55,126 nucleotides of DNA from Candidatus Omnitrophota bacterium (GTDB lineage: Bacteria; Omnitrophota; Gorgyraeia; S143-82). Location: assembly GCA_015494585.1 (NCBI GenBank), contig WGAY01000078.1:1-55126 (forward strand). The letters are read 5' to 3'. Made by a program: the position numbers and the translations under genes. The notes beneath the pieces were generated by a model. That model was not told the DNA's origin. It made no database searches and worked only from the letters and a program-made list of their open reading frames with translations. This document shows, one piece after another, positions 8,939 to 19,023 of the stretch. The stretch's first letter is position 1. Each line of letters opens with the position of its first letter.

Positions 8939-11437
8939 ATGCTTGCTGAAATCATAAGGCACTCATTGAAGGAATCTCCGGGCGTTGTGTCGGTCGTGGC
9001 CTCGGCTGGCTCGGGTAAGACGTTTACGTTGACCAGTCTTTACATTGCCTTACTTTTAAAAGGCATCCCTATTGACTCTATCCTTGCGATTACCTTTACC
9101 AATAAGGCAGTAGAGGAGATGCGCCTGCGTGTGATTTCGAGGTTGATGGCAATTTATTTTGAAGGTAAGGAAGTTGATTTTTTCAGCAGTGTCCTAGGGG
9201 AGAGCGAGGAGAAGATACGTTTTCTTGCAGGGGTGATACTTGAGAAGATGCTGTTTAATCTGTCTATGATGTCCATTCAGACTATCGATAGTTTCCTGAA
9301 TAGGCTGAGGATGGCATTTAGCCTCGAACTGGGGATAAGCCCTTATGCACAGATACGAAACTCTATCTACCCTGATATGGAGATGATACTAGGTGCATTG
9401 CTTCTAGAGGCGCAGGAAAATGAGGGAATTCGCTCGAATCTTATGAGGTTTATTCATAGGTTTGCAGCAGGGCTTTCGGTCTATCGTTCTTGGGACCCTG
9501 TAGAATATGCCAGGGATGTCTTTCTTTCTTTCCTCTATCAGGAATCGTATAGCGGGTTGCAAATAGGACGGATGGACTGCCGGCCATTAAAGGCCTTAAG
9601 AGAGGAGGTTATTCAGAAGAGAGATAGGTTCCTGGATTTTGTAAGGAGGAGTTCTCTCAGTCTAAAGACTACCGTTTACAAGGCCCTGGAGGGCATTTCT
9701 ATAGACGCTCTTCAGTCGCTTACTGGTATAAGTTCTTCCTATTTCCGGAAGCTGGATATAGAAGATTATCTTGATATCTATAAAAAGGAATCCCGTACGG
9801 CTAAGCTTAAGGAAGTTAGTGATGGCTATGGCCTATGGAGAAAATTTCTGGAGTCGTTATACGAATTTTGTGAGAGTGTCTCTGTTTCTATTCCTATGCC
9901 TTTTGTAGAGGTCTATGCGGCGTTTAAGAGCATATTGGAGTCCTATCAGAGGGAAAACGATGTGACCTATCTCAATCTCCTGCAGATACATATCTCTCGA
10001 CTCGACCCTATGGTGGTAGCGGAAAAGAGTTGTATGAGGGTTTCACGTTATAAGTATTTCTTGATAGACGAGTTTCAGGATACGAGTCTCTCCCAATGGA
10101 CTGCCCTACGTCCTTTACTCGAGGAGTTATTGAGTCAAGGGGGGCTGTTGTTCTGTGTCGGGGATCCAAAGCAGACTATATATCGCTGGAGAGGTAGTCG
10201 TCCAGATATGTTTCAGTTGTTGAAAGGGGCCTTTAACGCCGAGTTTAGGGAGTTTGTACTAGATACGAACTGGCGTAGTAGCAGACAGCTGGTAGAATTT
10301 AATAACCGCATATTTTCTGTGGGACAGGAGATAGGGGCCAGGTTTGATAACGGCCATCTGGATGGAATATATCTTGGTTATCTATCTGACTGCTTTTCCC
10401 CAGATAAGGTGTGTCAGCAGAGTGTGATAGATATATCTGGTGGGGTCGAGTTAGTCTATTGGGATGATTTGCAGGATATTCAGGACTATGTGGATGCGAT
10501 ATTTTCTATTGTACAGAATAAGCTGGGATGTTCGGATGTGTGTATACTAGTTCGGACAAATTCCCAAGCAAGGGATTTATTGCTTGGCCTGTCTCAAAAG
10601 GGAGTGCCTGTGATATCCGATGAATCGGTTGCATTGACTTCTAATCCTATTATAAGGTCGATAATATGCCTATTAAAGTGGATAAGATTTCCGGAGAATA
10701 ATACTTATCTATATATGTTTCTTATGAGTGATTTATGGAAGCGGGTGTCAGGGAGAGCTAATGGATTTTGGGAGAAGGAGATAAGGATTAGAGAATCAGA
10801 TTCCCTGGCAAGTATGGTTATGTCTTATGTCTCTATTCGTCCATCTTCTAGCCTTTATCTCTATGTGAAGACCTTGATGGATAGGTTGGATGTTTTTACT
10901 ATCTATCCGGAACATCGTTTATATCTAAATGGATTTTTGGATATGATATGGAGATGGGAGATGGAAAATAATTCTTTGTTGTCGGAATTCCTTGATTATT
11001 GGGATAAACAAGATACATCCTATACAGATGCTGAGCGGCTTGCAATGCCAATGCTTAAAGATACGGTTAAAATAATGACCATACATAGCTCAAAGGGACT
11101 GGAATTTGATACAGTGATATTGCCGTTTTTAGCGATAGATTTCATAAAGCGAAAAAGCGGCAGGTTTGATGCCCAGCTCCACTGGGTAGAAGGCGATGCC
11201 CTTTATCCGCACTATGTAAATAAAAAGATGTTGTTTCCAATGACAAAACTGGAACGACTTTATAACCAGGAGAATACCCTTATCCTATGGGATAATATGA
11301 ATCTTCTTTATGTAGCAATGACGCGTGCCAAACGACGACTTATATTACTTCTGCCTGGACAGCTAAATCCTGGGAATAGAATAAAACTGTGGGCGGAGTT
11401 TGTAACCCGCGATGCAAGGTCTGAATTGGAGTCGTAA
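8939..11437 (+). CDS. UvrD/Rep (AddA/RecB-like) superfamily I helicase without recognisable C-terminal nuclease domain
   Basis: ASAGSGKTFTLTSLYIALLL, ITFTNKAVEEMRLRV, LIDEFQDTSLSQW, VGDPKQTIYRWRGSRP, IMTIHSSKGLEFDTVILPF, LLYVAMTRAKRRLIL. Confidence 0.88.
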   Translation: MLAEIIRHSLKESPGVVSVVASAGSGKTFTLTSLYIALLLKGIPIDSILAITFTNKAVEEMRLRVISRLMAIYFEGKEVDFFSSVLGESEEKIRFLAGVILEKMLFNLSMMSIQTIDSFLNRLRMAFSLELGISPYAQIRNSIYPDMEMILGALLLEAQENEGIRSNLMRFIHRFAAGLSVYRSWDPVEYARDVFLSFLYQESYSGLQIGRMDCRPLKALREEVIQKRDRFLDFVRRSSLSLKTTVYKALEGISIDALQSLTGISSSYFRKLDIEDYLDIYKKESRTAKLKEVSDGYGLWRKFLESLYEFCESVSVSIPMPFVEVYAAFKSILESYQRENDVTYLNLLQIHISRLDPMVVAEKSCMRVSRYKYFLIDEFQDTSLSQWTALRPLLEELLSQGGLLFCVGDPKQTIYRWRGSRPDMFQLLKGAFNAEFREFVLDTNWRSSRQLVEFNNRIFSVGQEIGARFDNGHLDGIYLGYLSDCFSPDKVCQQSVIDISGGVELVYWDDLQDIQDYVDAIFSIVQNKLGCSDVCILVRTNSQARDLLLGLSQKGVPVISDESVALTSNPIIRSIICLLKWIRFPENNTYLYMFLMSDLWKRVSGRANGFWEKEIRIRESDSLASMVMSYVSIRPSSSLYLYVKTLMDRLDVFTIYPEHRLYLNGFLDMIWRWEMENNSLLSEFLDYWDKQDTSYTDAERLAMPMLKDTVKIMTIHSSKGLEFDTVILPFLAIDFIKRKSGRFDAQLHWVEGDALYPHYVNKKMLFPMTKLERLYNQENTLILWDNMNLLYVAMTRAKRRLILLLPGQLNPGNRIKLWAEFVTRDARSELES

Positions 11438-11526
11438 TAGGTTTTGGTGGTTTAAAATTCGCCGATGTTGGGGTATAATATTAAATCTAATTGAGGGGGG
11501 AGGGCATCCAGGAAGGAGGCCGTAGT

Positions 11527-12345
11527 ATGTTTAGGGGTGTCTGGATTTTTCTATTATTTATACTGGCTGTATCAGGGTGGGGATTCTGGTTCTATTCCCA
11601 GACTGTCGAAAGGCAGGATATTTTCGATGTAGAATCAGTACAGGCCGATTATTCATCAGAGACTACTAGTGAGTCTAAGGCCGATGAATCTGTGGCCCAG
11701 GACTTTGTGGCCCTGGATTCTCCTGTTGCTAAGGAGGCTCAGGAACATCCGGATGTAGATGCCAGGATTGTGGAACTAGAGGCGCAGAAGAAGCAGCTAG
11801 AAGAGGATTATCAGAAACTGGCGTCTCGTGTCTCTGCTATCGAGGCAGATTATAAATCTATACAGAAGGAGAATGAAGAGCTCAAAAAGAAGTTGGATCT
11901 AAAGGATGAAAGGTTAAATACCCTTAATTCTGCGGTTACTCAATTAAAACGCAAAAATACGCAGTTGACGATGCAGGTCCAGCGCCTTACTGGAGAGATA
12001 AAGGCCTTGCGTTTGGAAAATAAGGTGTTGAAGACCAGGATACAACAACTCAGGGATATTCTCAATTCTTGGCCAAAACTGAAACAGGCCATCCGCGATC
12101 TGAAGATCAGGATGAGACTTGAGAGGAAGCGAAGGAGAGAGGAGGCCAGGAGGAGGGCGCTGGCTACTGGAAACCGTGGTTATGTGGTGCGCAATGGGAG
12201 GCCGACGATTGGTGCAAATAAGGCTCAGGGTGGTAATGTGATAGAGAAATTAAAAACGAGGACAAAGCAACCTTTAAAACAAAATAGTAGCAATCCCTCG
12301 ACCAATGAAAATGTCTCGGTTGAGGTCTTGCCTGTACTTGAATGA
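11527..12345 (+). CDS. Single-TM protein with long coiled coil and basic tail
   Basis: MFRGVWIFLLFILAVSGWGFWFYSQ then heptad-rich E/K/L region (VSAIEADYKSIQKENEELKKKL...); ATG 11527 preceded by ggaagga. Confidence 0.65.
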   Translation: MFRGVWIFLLFILAVSGWGFWFYSQTVERQDIFDVESVQADYSSETTSESKADESVAQDFVALDSPVAKEAQEHPDVDARIVELEAQKKQLEEDYQKLASRVSAIEADYKSIQKENEELKKKLDLKDERLNTLNSAVTQLKRKNTQLTMQVQRLTGEIKALRLENKVLKTRIQQLRDILNSWPKLKQAIRDLKIRMRLERKRRREEARRRALATGNRGYVVRNGRPTIGANKAQGGNVIEKLKTRTKQPLKQNSSNPSTNENVSVEVLPVLE

Positions 12346-12806
12346 TGTCGGATTTTATTTCGAGTTTCTTGAACAATAAGGTCTTCTGGATAGGCTTTAC
12401 TGGCTGGGCAATCGGTCAGGGGTTAAAGGTAGTTATTGGGGTTATAAGGGAGCATAGGTTTGACTTCCGTTGGTTTGTTGGCACTGGTGGAATGCCGAGC
12501 GCCCATTCCTCAGGGGTATCTGCCTTTGCCACTGCGGTTGGACTCAAGCACGGATGGGATTCTACCTTTTTTGCTATCGCATTTGTTATTGCCTTCCTTA
12601 CGATGTTTGATGCCCAGGGAGTGCGCAGGGCAGCGGGTCGTCAGGCGGCAGTCCTGAATAAGATAGTAGATGAGCTTTATTTGCACGGTAAGGTCTCTGA
12701 AGGTAGATTGTGGGAGCTACTGGGACATACCAGGTTTGAGGTCTTTGTTGGCTTCTTGATTGGTGTGACTTCGGCGCTATTTTTGGCTCCTAGATGGGGC
12801 TTGTGA
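12342..12806 (+). CDS. Divergent PAP2-family membrane protein (YuiD/DUF212)
   Basis: GTGGMPSAHSSGVSAFATAVGLKHGWDS; MFDAQGVRRAAGRQAAVLNKIVDEL; GHTRFEVFVGFLIG. Confidence 0.9.
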   Translation: MMSDFISSFLNNKVFWIGFTGWAIGQGLKVVIGVIREHRFDFRWFVGTGGMPSAHSSGVSAFATAVGLKHGWDSTFFAIAFVIAFLTMFDAQGVRRAAGRQAAVLNKIVDELYLHGKVSEGRLWELLGHTRFEVFVGFLIGVTSALFLAPRWGL

Positions 12807-12821
12807 GAAAAGGGGTTTGTT

Positions 12822-13658
12822 ATGAATAATAGACGCTATATCATTGTTGTGGGAATTATATTGGCAATAGTGGGCCTTGTTTTTGTGATGAGATCCGGTG
12901 GGCATAAAGCGAATAGTTCCTCTCCTGCGCCTGCCTCTGCAGCGAAAGTTGATATAGAGGCCCGGCTTGCTAGCATACAGGAGAAGATGGCAAGTGGGGA
13001 TTATCTTGCCGCCAGGGATATGTGTAAGGACTTGTTAGATCAGGTTAGCTCTCAGGAGGATATAGAGGTTATAGAGGACCTCCTCCAGCAGATTAATTTC
13101 AAGATAGTCACCAATCCTGTTCCTGTTGAGGGCAAGACAGTTGAATACGAGGTTAAGCCAGGTGATACACTTTATGGAATTGCCAAAAAGTTTCATACAA
13201 CCATTGATTTTATAAAGCTCAGGAATCACCTTACCAGCGACCTAATAAAACCCGGGCAGAGGCTTTCTATTTATACCGGCAAGTTTTATATAGTGGTTGA
13301 TAAGTCGCAAAATATGTTGATGTTGTATGCGGATGGTGACTTGATAAAGACATATAAGGTTTCTACGGGCAAGGATAATCTTACGCCAGTAGGTGAATTT
13401 AAGATTGTTACGAAGTTAAAGAATCCTACATTCTTTTCCAATGGAAAGGCAATCCCGCCTGGGGACCCAAATAATATATTGGGGACTCGTTGGCTGGGAT
13501 TTGATTATGGCAATGGTTCCTATGGGATACACGGTACGACTTCGCCGGATACGATTGGTAGCTATGAAACCAATGGCTGTGTTAGAATGAAGAATGAAGA
13601 AGTAGAAGAGCTATATGCTTTAGTTCCGGTTGGGACAAAGGTAAAGGTGGTTGAGTGA
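12822..13658 (+). CDS. LysM plus L,D-transpeptidase (YkuD) protein
   Basis: VEYEVKPGDTLYGIAKKFHTTIDFIKLRN (LysM); YGIHGTTSPDTIGSYETNGCVRMKNEEVEELYALVPVGTKV (catalytic HGT...SxGCVRM). Confidence 0.92.
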   Translation: MNNRRYIIVVGIILAIVGLVFVMRSGGHKANSSSPAPASAAKVDIEARLASIQEKMASGDYLAARDMCKDLLDQVSSQEDIEVIEDLLQQINFKIVTNPVPVEGKTVEYEVKPGDTLYGIAKKFHTTIDFIKLRNHLTSDLIKPGQRLSIYTGKFYIVVDKSQNMLMLYADGDLIKTYKVSTGKDNLTPVGEFKIVTKLKNPTFFSNGKAIPPGDPNNILGTRWLGFDYGNGSYGIHGTTSPDTIGSYETNGCVRMKNEEVEELYALVPVGTKVKVVE

Positions 13659-13659
13659 T

Positions 13660-14640
13660 ATGAAACAGGTACTGGATATAGAACGACCAATCGTTGAGCT
13701 TGAGAATAAGATTGAGGAGTTACGTAATTTTAAGGGCGATTCCGATGTTGACCTCTCAGAAGAGATAAGGCAGATGGAGAGGAGGCTAGAAGAGCTAAAA
13801 CGAAAGGTGTATTCCAACCTTACTGCCTGGCAGAGGGTGCAGCTGGCAAGGCATCCTCAGAGGCCTTATACGCTGGATTATGTCGATAGAATAATGGACG
13901 GTTTTGTGGAATTGCACGGAGATAGGATGTTCGCTGACGATAGGGCAATTATAGGGGGCATTGCCTCATTCAGAGGCCAGCCTGTTATGGTTATAGGCCA
14001 TCAAAAGGGCAGGAATCTGAAAGAGAATATCTATAGAAACTTTGGTTGTGCCCATCCCGAAGGGTATAGAAAGGCGATGAGACTTATGCGCTTGGCAGAG
14101 AAGGCCAGGATGCCAATAGTTATTTTTGTAGATACACCAGGGGCCTATCCTGGTATTGGTGCAGAAGAGAGGGGACAGGCACATGCTATTGCTGAGAATA
14201 TTAGGGATATGTTTGAGATAAATACCCCTATACTGGTATATGTCATTGGAGAAGGCGGTAGTGGAGGAGCACTTGGTATTGGAGTGGGAGATAAGGTCTG
14301 CGTTATGGAGAATGCCTATTATTCAGTGATATCTCCAGAAGGATGTGCTGCTATACTCTGGAAGACCGGCGAAGGGGTTGAGGCGGCGGCCAATGCCCTA
14401 AAATTGACTGCCCAGGACTTATTAGGATTTGGTATAATCGATGAGGTTATTCCAGAGCCGCTGGGCGGTGCCCATAGATATCCAGATAAGGCCGCTTCTA
14501 TCTTGGCCGACGCTATTGCTAGCCATCTGGCTGAGTTAAGTAGACTTTCCATGGATCAGCTCCTTGTAAGGCGATACGAGAAGTTTAGGGGAATTGGGGC
14601 CTATATGGTTCAGGAGAAAGCATCATCTGAGGCACAATAA
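13660..14640 (+). CDS. accA: Acetyl-CoA carboxylase carboxyltransferase subunit alpha
   Basis: LARHPQRPYTLDYVDRIMDGFVELHGDRMFADDRAIIGG; FVDTPGAYPGIGAEERGQAHAIAENI; GEGGSGGALGIGVGDKV. Confidence 0.95.
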   Translation: MKQVLDIERPIVELENKIEELRNFKGDSDVDLSEEIRQMERRLEELKRKVYSNLTAWQRVQLARHPQRPYTLDYVDRIMDGFVELHGDRMFADDRAIIGGIASFRGQPVMVIGHQKGRNLKENIYRNFGCAHPEGYRKAMRLMRLAEKARMPIVIFVDTPGAYPGIGAEERGQAHAIAENIRDMFEINTPILVYVIGEGGSGGALGIGVGDKVCVMENAYYSVISPEGCAAILWKTGEGVEAAANALKLTAQDLLGFGIIDEVIPEPLGGAHRYPDKAASILADAIASHLAELSRLSMDQLLVRRYEKFRGIGAYMVQEKASSEAQ

Positions 14641-14642
14641 TT

Positions 14643-15383
14643 ATGGAAGAAAGGGAATTAAAGGTAGTCTTATTGTCTCATACGCCCAGGCCCCTGGATG
14701 TGATATATGCAGCCTGTAGGCAGTGTTATTCTCATCACAGTGCCATAGATATACTCGATGCCGATGTTTCTTTGGAAAAGAAAGAGACGCTGGTCAAGAA
14801 AGTGATTGATTCTGGGCATGAAAGTCCTCTGGAACACGTAAGCTTTACCTTCGCTGTTGAGGGTATATCTCGTGCCTGTTCGCATCAGCTGGTGAGGCAT
14901 AGATTAGCCTCATATTCACAGCAGAGTCAGAGGTATGTTGAACTGGACAATCTCCCTTTTGTTATGCCTCCTTCCATAAAGGCTAACGAGAAGGCTAGAA
15001 AGCGCTTTTTAAAGATAATCTCTGAGTTGGAGGCCTCTTATAAGGATTTGATAGACCTGCTTTCTTCCCAAAATTCGCAAGAGGACTCCCGGAAATATCT
15101 TGAGGATGCGCGTTATATACTGCCCAATGCCTGTGAGACGCGCATTGTAATTACAATGAATGCAAGGGAGTTGCTACACTTTTTTGGAGTGCGTTGCTGT
15201 ACAAGGGCGCAGTGGGAGATCCGCAGGCTATCAGAGGAGATGCTTTCTCTTGTGAGGAGCGTGCTTCCGATTATATTTGACAGAGCTGGAGCGAAATGTG
15301 AACGATTAGGATATTGTCCTGAAGGCAGCTTTAGTTGCGGACGTTATCCATTGAAAGAGGAGGTGCTCAGAAGGAATGTCTAG
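14643..15383 (+). CDS. thyX: FAD-dependent thymidylate synthase
   Basis: SPLEHVSFTFAVEGISRACSHQLVRHRLASYSQQSQRYV contains the ThyX RHRxxSxxxxSxRY-like motif. Confidence 0.95.
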   Translation: MEERELKVVLLSHTPRPLDVIYAACRQCYSHHSAIDILDADVSLEKKETLVKKVIDSGHESPLEHVSFTFAVEGISRACSHQLVRHRLASYSQQSQRYVELDNLPFVMPPSIKANEKARKRFLKIISELEASYKDLIDLLSSQNSQEDSRKYLEDARYILPNACETRIVITMNARELLHFFGVRCCTRAQWEIRRLSEEMLSLVRSVLPIIFDRAGAKCERLGYCPEGSFSCGRYPLKEEVLRRNV

Positions 15384-15804
15384 CAAATCCAGCAAAGGGC
15401 CTTCAATGTTTAAGGCCGTTATCCTTTCGCTTATCTTTCCAGGACTTGGGCAGTTGTACCTTCGTCTATGGACTAAAGCGGCAGTATTTATCAGTTTAAG
15501 TGTGCTTTCTCTCTGGGAGTTGGGAAAGATTATGAAGGTATTTGAGGAGCTTTATATGGAGCTCTATCCGACATTGCTTGGTGCAATAAATAGCGGTGGG
15601 TATATGATGGATGTGAACAGCGAACTAGCTAGTATAGCTGCTGGGAAGATGGATGTCTTTGCCCAGGTAAAATATTCTGTTTTCTGGTTATTGTTTTTTA
15701 CAATAGTATTTATATGGGCCCTGGTCGATGTCAGAATTTCAGTAAAGCGTATACGTTTCTCTTCCAAAGACAATGAGACGCTGGTAGGTTCTACTGAAGG
15801 CTGA
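15376..15804 (+). CDS. Small membrane protein, TM2/DUF5683-like
   Basis: Two hydrophobic segments; FKAVILSLIFPGLGQLYLRLWTKAAVFISL. Confidence 0.5.
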   Translation: MSSKSSKGPSMFKAVILSLIFPGLGQLYLRLWTKAAVFISLSVLSLWELGKIMKVFEELYMELYPTLLGAINSGGYMMDVNSELASIAAGKMDVFAQVKYSVFWLLFFTIVFIWALVDVRISVKRIRFSSKDNETLVGSTEG

Positions 15805-15810
15805 GATGTT

Positions 15811-16689
15811 ATGGCCAAAGCTGGTTTTGTATCTATCATCGGCAGGAGTAACGTTGGCAAGTCCACTCTTGTAAACAATATTATCAATCACAAGGTATCT
15901 ATAATATCTCCTGTTCCACAGACCACTAGGCATCAGGTCAGAGGTGTATATACTGACGATAGGGGGCAAATAGTCTTTCTAGATACACCGGGGATTAATC
16001 TGGTGAAGTTTCCTCTGGCCAGGCGTTTTAATACCGTTGCCTTTAATGCCCTTTCCAATGCCGATGCCGTATTATATGTAGTCGATATCCAGGATAGGAT
16101 TGGCAGAGAGGAGACGACTGTTATAGAGACATTGAGGGAGATAGATAAACCGGTTGTCGTTGCCCTGAACAAGAAGGACCAGGGCAAGGGCTTTGTAAAT
16201 GACTACATAGATAAGATAGATGGTATAGCGCGTTACTTTATCCCTGTCTCGGCGATAAGATCAGAGGGACTTGATGCCCTGATTAATGCCATCTTTGAGG
16301 TATTGCCAGATGCGGATAACCTCTATTATCCCCCACATATGAAGACTGATTTCCCCTTGCGTTTGTTTATCTCTGAAATAATTCGAGAGAAGTTCTTGAA
16401 TGTCCTAAAAGATGAATTGCCTTATTATTTTGCGGTAATTGTGGAAGAGATAGAAGAGAAAAGGGACGATTTAATCGTTATTAAGGCTCAGATTATTACA
16501 AAGGAAAAGAGGCATAAGGCCATAATCATAGGGAAGGAAGGCAGGTTGATTAAGGAGGCAGGGACAAAAGCTAGAAAGGAATTAAAGGTATTGCTTGGCA
16601 AAAAGGTACACCTTGACCTGTGGGTAAAGGTAGATGAAAATTGGACTAATGATCCGGATATGCTGAGGGAGTTGGGTTATGCTGTGTAG
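15811..16689 (+). CDS. era: GTPase Era
   Basis: GRSNVGKSTLVNNII, FLDTPGINL, NKKD; C-terminal KH region IIGKEGRLIKEAGTKARKELKVLLGKKVHLDLWVKVDENW. Confidence 0.95.
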   Translation: MAKAGFVSIIGRSNVGKSTLVNNIINHKVSIISPVPQTTRHQVRGVYTDDRGQIVFLDTPGINLVKFPLARRFNTVAFNALSNADAVLYVVDIQDRIGREETTVIETLREIDKPVVVALNKKDQGKGFVNDYIDKIDGIARYFIPVSAIRSEGLDALINAIFEVLPDADNLYYPPHMKTDFPLRLFISEIIREKFLNVLKDELPYYFAVIVEEIEEKRDDLIVIKAQIITKEKRHKAIIIGKEGRLIKEAGTKARKELKVLLGKKVHLDLWVKVDENWTNDPDMLRELGYAV

Positions 16690-17821
16690 GTATTTTGGTG
16701 ACTGTGGGGGGTGCAAACTCCAGGATATCCCTTATGCCCAGCAGATAGAGATAAAGAGGGAGTTTATCTTAAAACAGGCAGAAAAGCATAATGTAGTTCT
16801 GCCTGATTTTAAGGTTACCCCATCGCCAAGGGAGTTTTTCTATCGAAACAAGATAGAGTTGACCTTTTCTAATGGTGGTGATGGGAAGGTTAATCTTGGA
16901 TTCCATCGCTACAAAAAGAATAGAGAGATCATAGATATAGATGAGTGCCTCATATTTTCAGAAAGGCTTCCATTACTTTTGTCCAGGATTAAGGATTACG
17001 TGCATTTCCTGTCCCTACCTGCCTATGATAAGTTTTCTCATAAAGGGTTCTGGAGGCACCTTTTGATCAGGCGTAACAAAGAGGATATCTTTACTGTGGC
17101 GATGGCCACATCTTCTCAATTTAATACAGATAAACGAGCATTGATTGATGCCCTGGCAGACCTTGATTTTGTGAAAAACATCTATTGGATAGTTAATGAC
17201 AGATTGGGTGACGCGATTGCCTTTGAGGATGTTGAGTTGTTAAAAGGGGATGGCCTTTTATATGAAAGAGTCTGTTCTACTGACTTTATTATAGGCCTAA
17301 AGGGATTCTTTCAGGTAAATCCCTGGGCAGTTGAGTCGCTGTATTGTCTTGTTCTAGAGTTGGCAAGGCGGTATACCTCTGGGAAGGTCCTTGACCTATA
17401 CGCCGGATCAGGGGGAATTGGCCTTGTACTGGCAAAGAATGGATTTGATGTATTGGGTATAGAGCTCGACGATGGTGCTGTCAGTGAGGCGCGCCAGAAT
17501 ATGCTGAATAATGGGATTAAAAACTATTCTATGTTGAAAGGGAATGTCAGGGCCCTTCTAGGCAAGAATCCTGATTGGGTAGGTAAATTTGATACAGTTA
17601 TATTAGACCCCCCTAGGTCTGGTATGCCGGATAAGGTGCGCAGGAGGGTATTGCGTCTGGCCCCATCGAATCTTGTCTATATATCCTGCAACCCAGTTAC
17701 ATTTATGGCGGATATCGTTGACTTCTTGGAGGCATATCGTATAGAGGATTTCTTTGCAATTGATATGTTTCCCCATACACCGCACATAGAATTAGTTGCA
17801 TTTATGAAAAGAAAGCAATAA
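16679..17821 (+). CDS. 23S rRNA (uracil-5-)-methyltransferase (RumA/TrmA family)
   Basis: CRYFGDCGGCKLQDIPYAQQ; VLDLYAGSGGIGLVLA; LDPPRSGMPDKVRRR; YISCNPVTFMADI. Confidence 0.9.
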   Translation: MLCRYFGDCGGCKLQDIPYAQQIEIKREFILKQAEKHNVVLPDFKVTPSPREFFYRNKIELTFSNGGDGKVNLGFHRYKKNREIIDIDECLIFSERLPLLLSRIKDYVHFLSLPAYDKFSHKGFWRHLLIRRNKEDIFTVAMATSSQFNTDKRALIDALADLDFVKNIYWIVNDRLGDAIAFEDVELLKGDGLLYERVCSTDFIIGLKGFFQVNPWAVESLYCLVLELARRYTSGKVLDLYAGSGGIGLVLAKNGFDVLGIELDDGAVSEARQNMLNNGIKNYSMLKGNVRALLGKNPDWVGKFDTVILDPPRSGMPDKVRRRVLRLAPSNLVYISCNPVTFMADIVDFLEAYRIEDFFAIDMFPHTPHIELVAFMKRKQ

Positions 17822-17904
17822 CCCCTATCCTTATATATGGCCGAATCATAAGGGGATAAAGGATTGTTTTAAAAGATAATCAAGGTTTTTGTATTAAAAA
17901 GATT

Positions 17905-18726
17905 ATGCCAATGGTTAATAATAGCAATATATCTGGAGTGCTTTCCAGTTTAATAGAAAGGATTCTCTCTTTTAAAGATGGACAACATCCTATTACTGCA
18001 GCCCAGTTAACGGAATTAGGTCCTAGTGACAGTGAACTGTCTATTGAATTATTTAGTTTCTTGTATGAGAAGGTGTTTGAATTATTGGGAAATGAGAAGG
18101 TCTTGCAGGGATTAGATGCTGAGAGCTTGTATTCTTTTTTGGAAAAGGGATCTGTATCGGAGTTTGTTTTAGATAAGACTGCACTGTCAAAGGGGTTTTG
18201 GTTTCTTCCCAGGACGGAGAGAAAAGAAGATTTATTGAGATTGCTTTATTCTCTTCTATCCAGGGATAGTTCAAACGATGGCGGCAAGGCAGGGCTTACA
18301 TCTAATCATCGACGGCTATTGCTTGGTTTTATGGAGATGGTGCTTGCGTTGAGGATGTATGCCACTAGCTTAGCTAAAGATGGAATCCTTTTTTCCCTTA
18401 TCCCATTTGTTCTGGATGGCAGACCATTTTTGGTTAGTATGAGGTTTTATGGTAAGAGGACGCGTTTTTACAGGGAGAAAAAGCAGCAAAGGTTTGTATG
18501 CGAATTTTCTACCAATGTCTTTGGGGTGGTAATGCTTGTGCTTGACAAGGATGAGGTGAGAGATTTTATTTGGATTGATTTATATGCCCAGAGGAATTTG
18601 GGTTTATTAAAGGAGGACAGAGAAGAAATAGATGCGCTTAGGAAGGATATAAATGCTGTGATACGCATGAGACCTTTGAACTTCAAAGATGATGGTGGTA
18701 CTATGATTTTAAATAGGAAGGCTTAA
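17905..18726 (+). CDS. Hypothetical protein, weakly FliK/YlqG-like
   Basis: Open frame immediately upstream of an FlhB-C-like gene; C-terminal beta-rich region IPFVLDGRPFLVSMRFYGKRTRF. Confidence 0.45.
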   Translation: MPMVNNSNISGVLSSLIERILSFKDGQHPITAAQLTELGPSDSELSIELFSFLYEKVFELLGNEKVLQGLDAESLYSFLEKGSVSEFVLDKTALSKGFWFLPRTERKEDLLRLLYSLLSRDSSNDGGKAGLTSNHRRLLLGFMEMVLALRMYATSLAKDGILFSLIPFVLDGRPFLVSMRFYGKRTRFYREKKQQRFVCEFSTNVFGVVMLVLDKDEVRDFIWIDLYAQRNLGLLKEDREEIDALRKDINAVIRMRPLNFKDDGGTMILNRKA

Positions 18727-18732
18727 TGGGAT

Positions 18733-19023
18733 ATGACAGAGAAAAGGCCGTCCATTAAACGAGCAGTTGCACTTGGGTATAGTAAATACGATGTTAATGC
18801 CCCAAAGGTCCTCGCGAAGGGACAAGGGCTTACGGCTGAAAAGATCCTTGAGATAGCAGAGGAATTTGGCGTTGCGGTCTATGAAGATGGGACACTACTT
18901 TCTATGTTTTATGCCTTAGATATTGGAGAGGAGATACCTGAAAGCCTATATATTGCCGCGGCAAAGGTCCTGGCATTTGTATATAGGCAGGATAAAAGTG
19001 CCAGTGAGAAAAAAGCCTTTTGA
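18733..19023 (+). CDS. Stand-alone FlhB C-terminal-domain-like protein (YlqH type)
   Basis: RAVALGYSKYDVNAPKVLAKGQGLTAEKILEIAEEFGVAVYEDGTLLSMFYALDIGEEIPESLYIAAAKVLAFVYR. Confidence 0.85.
   Translation: MTEKRPSIKRAVALGYSKYDVNAPKVLAKGQGLTAEKILEIAEEFGVAVYEDGTLLSMFYALDIGEEIPESLYIAAAKVLAFVYRQDKSASEKKAF

Noticed and set aside
17822-17904. Hairpin TCCTTAT...ATAAGGGGA after the RumA-like gene as terminator
   Set aside because: Weak stem and no T-run directly after it
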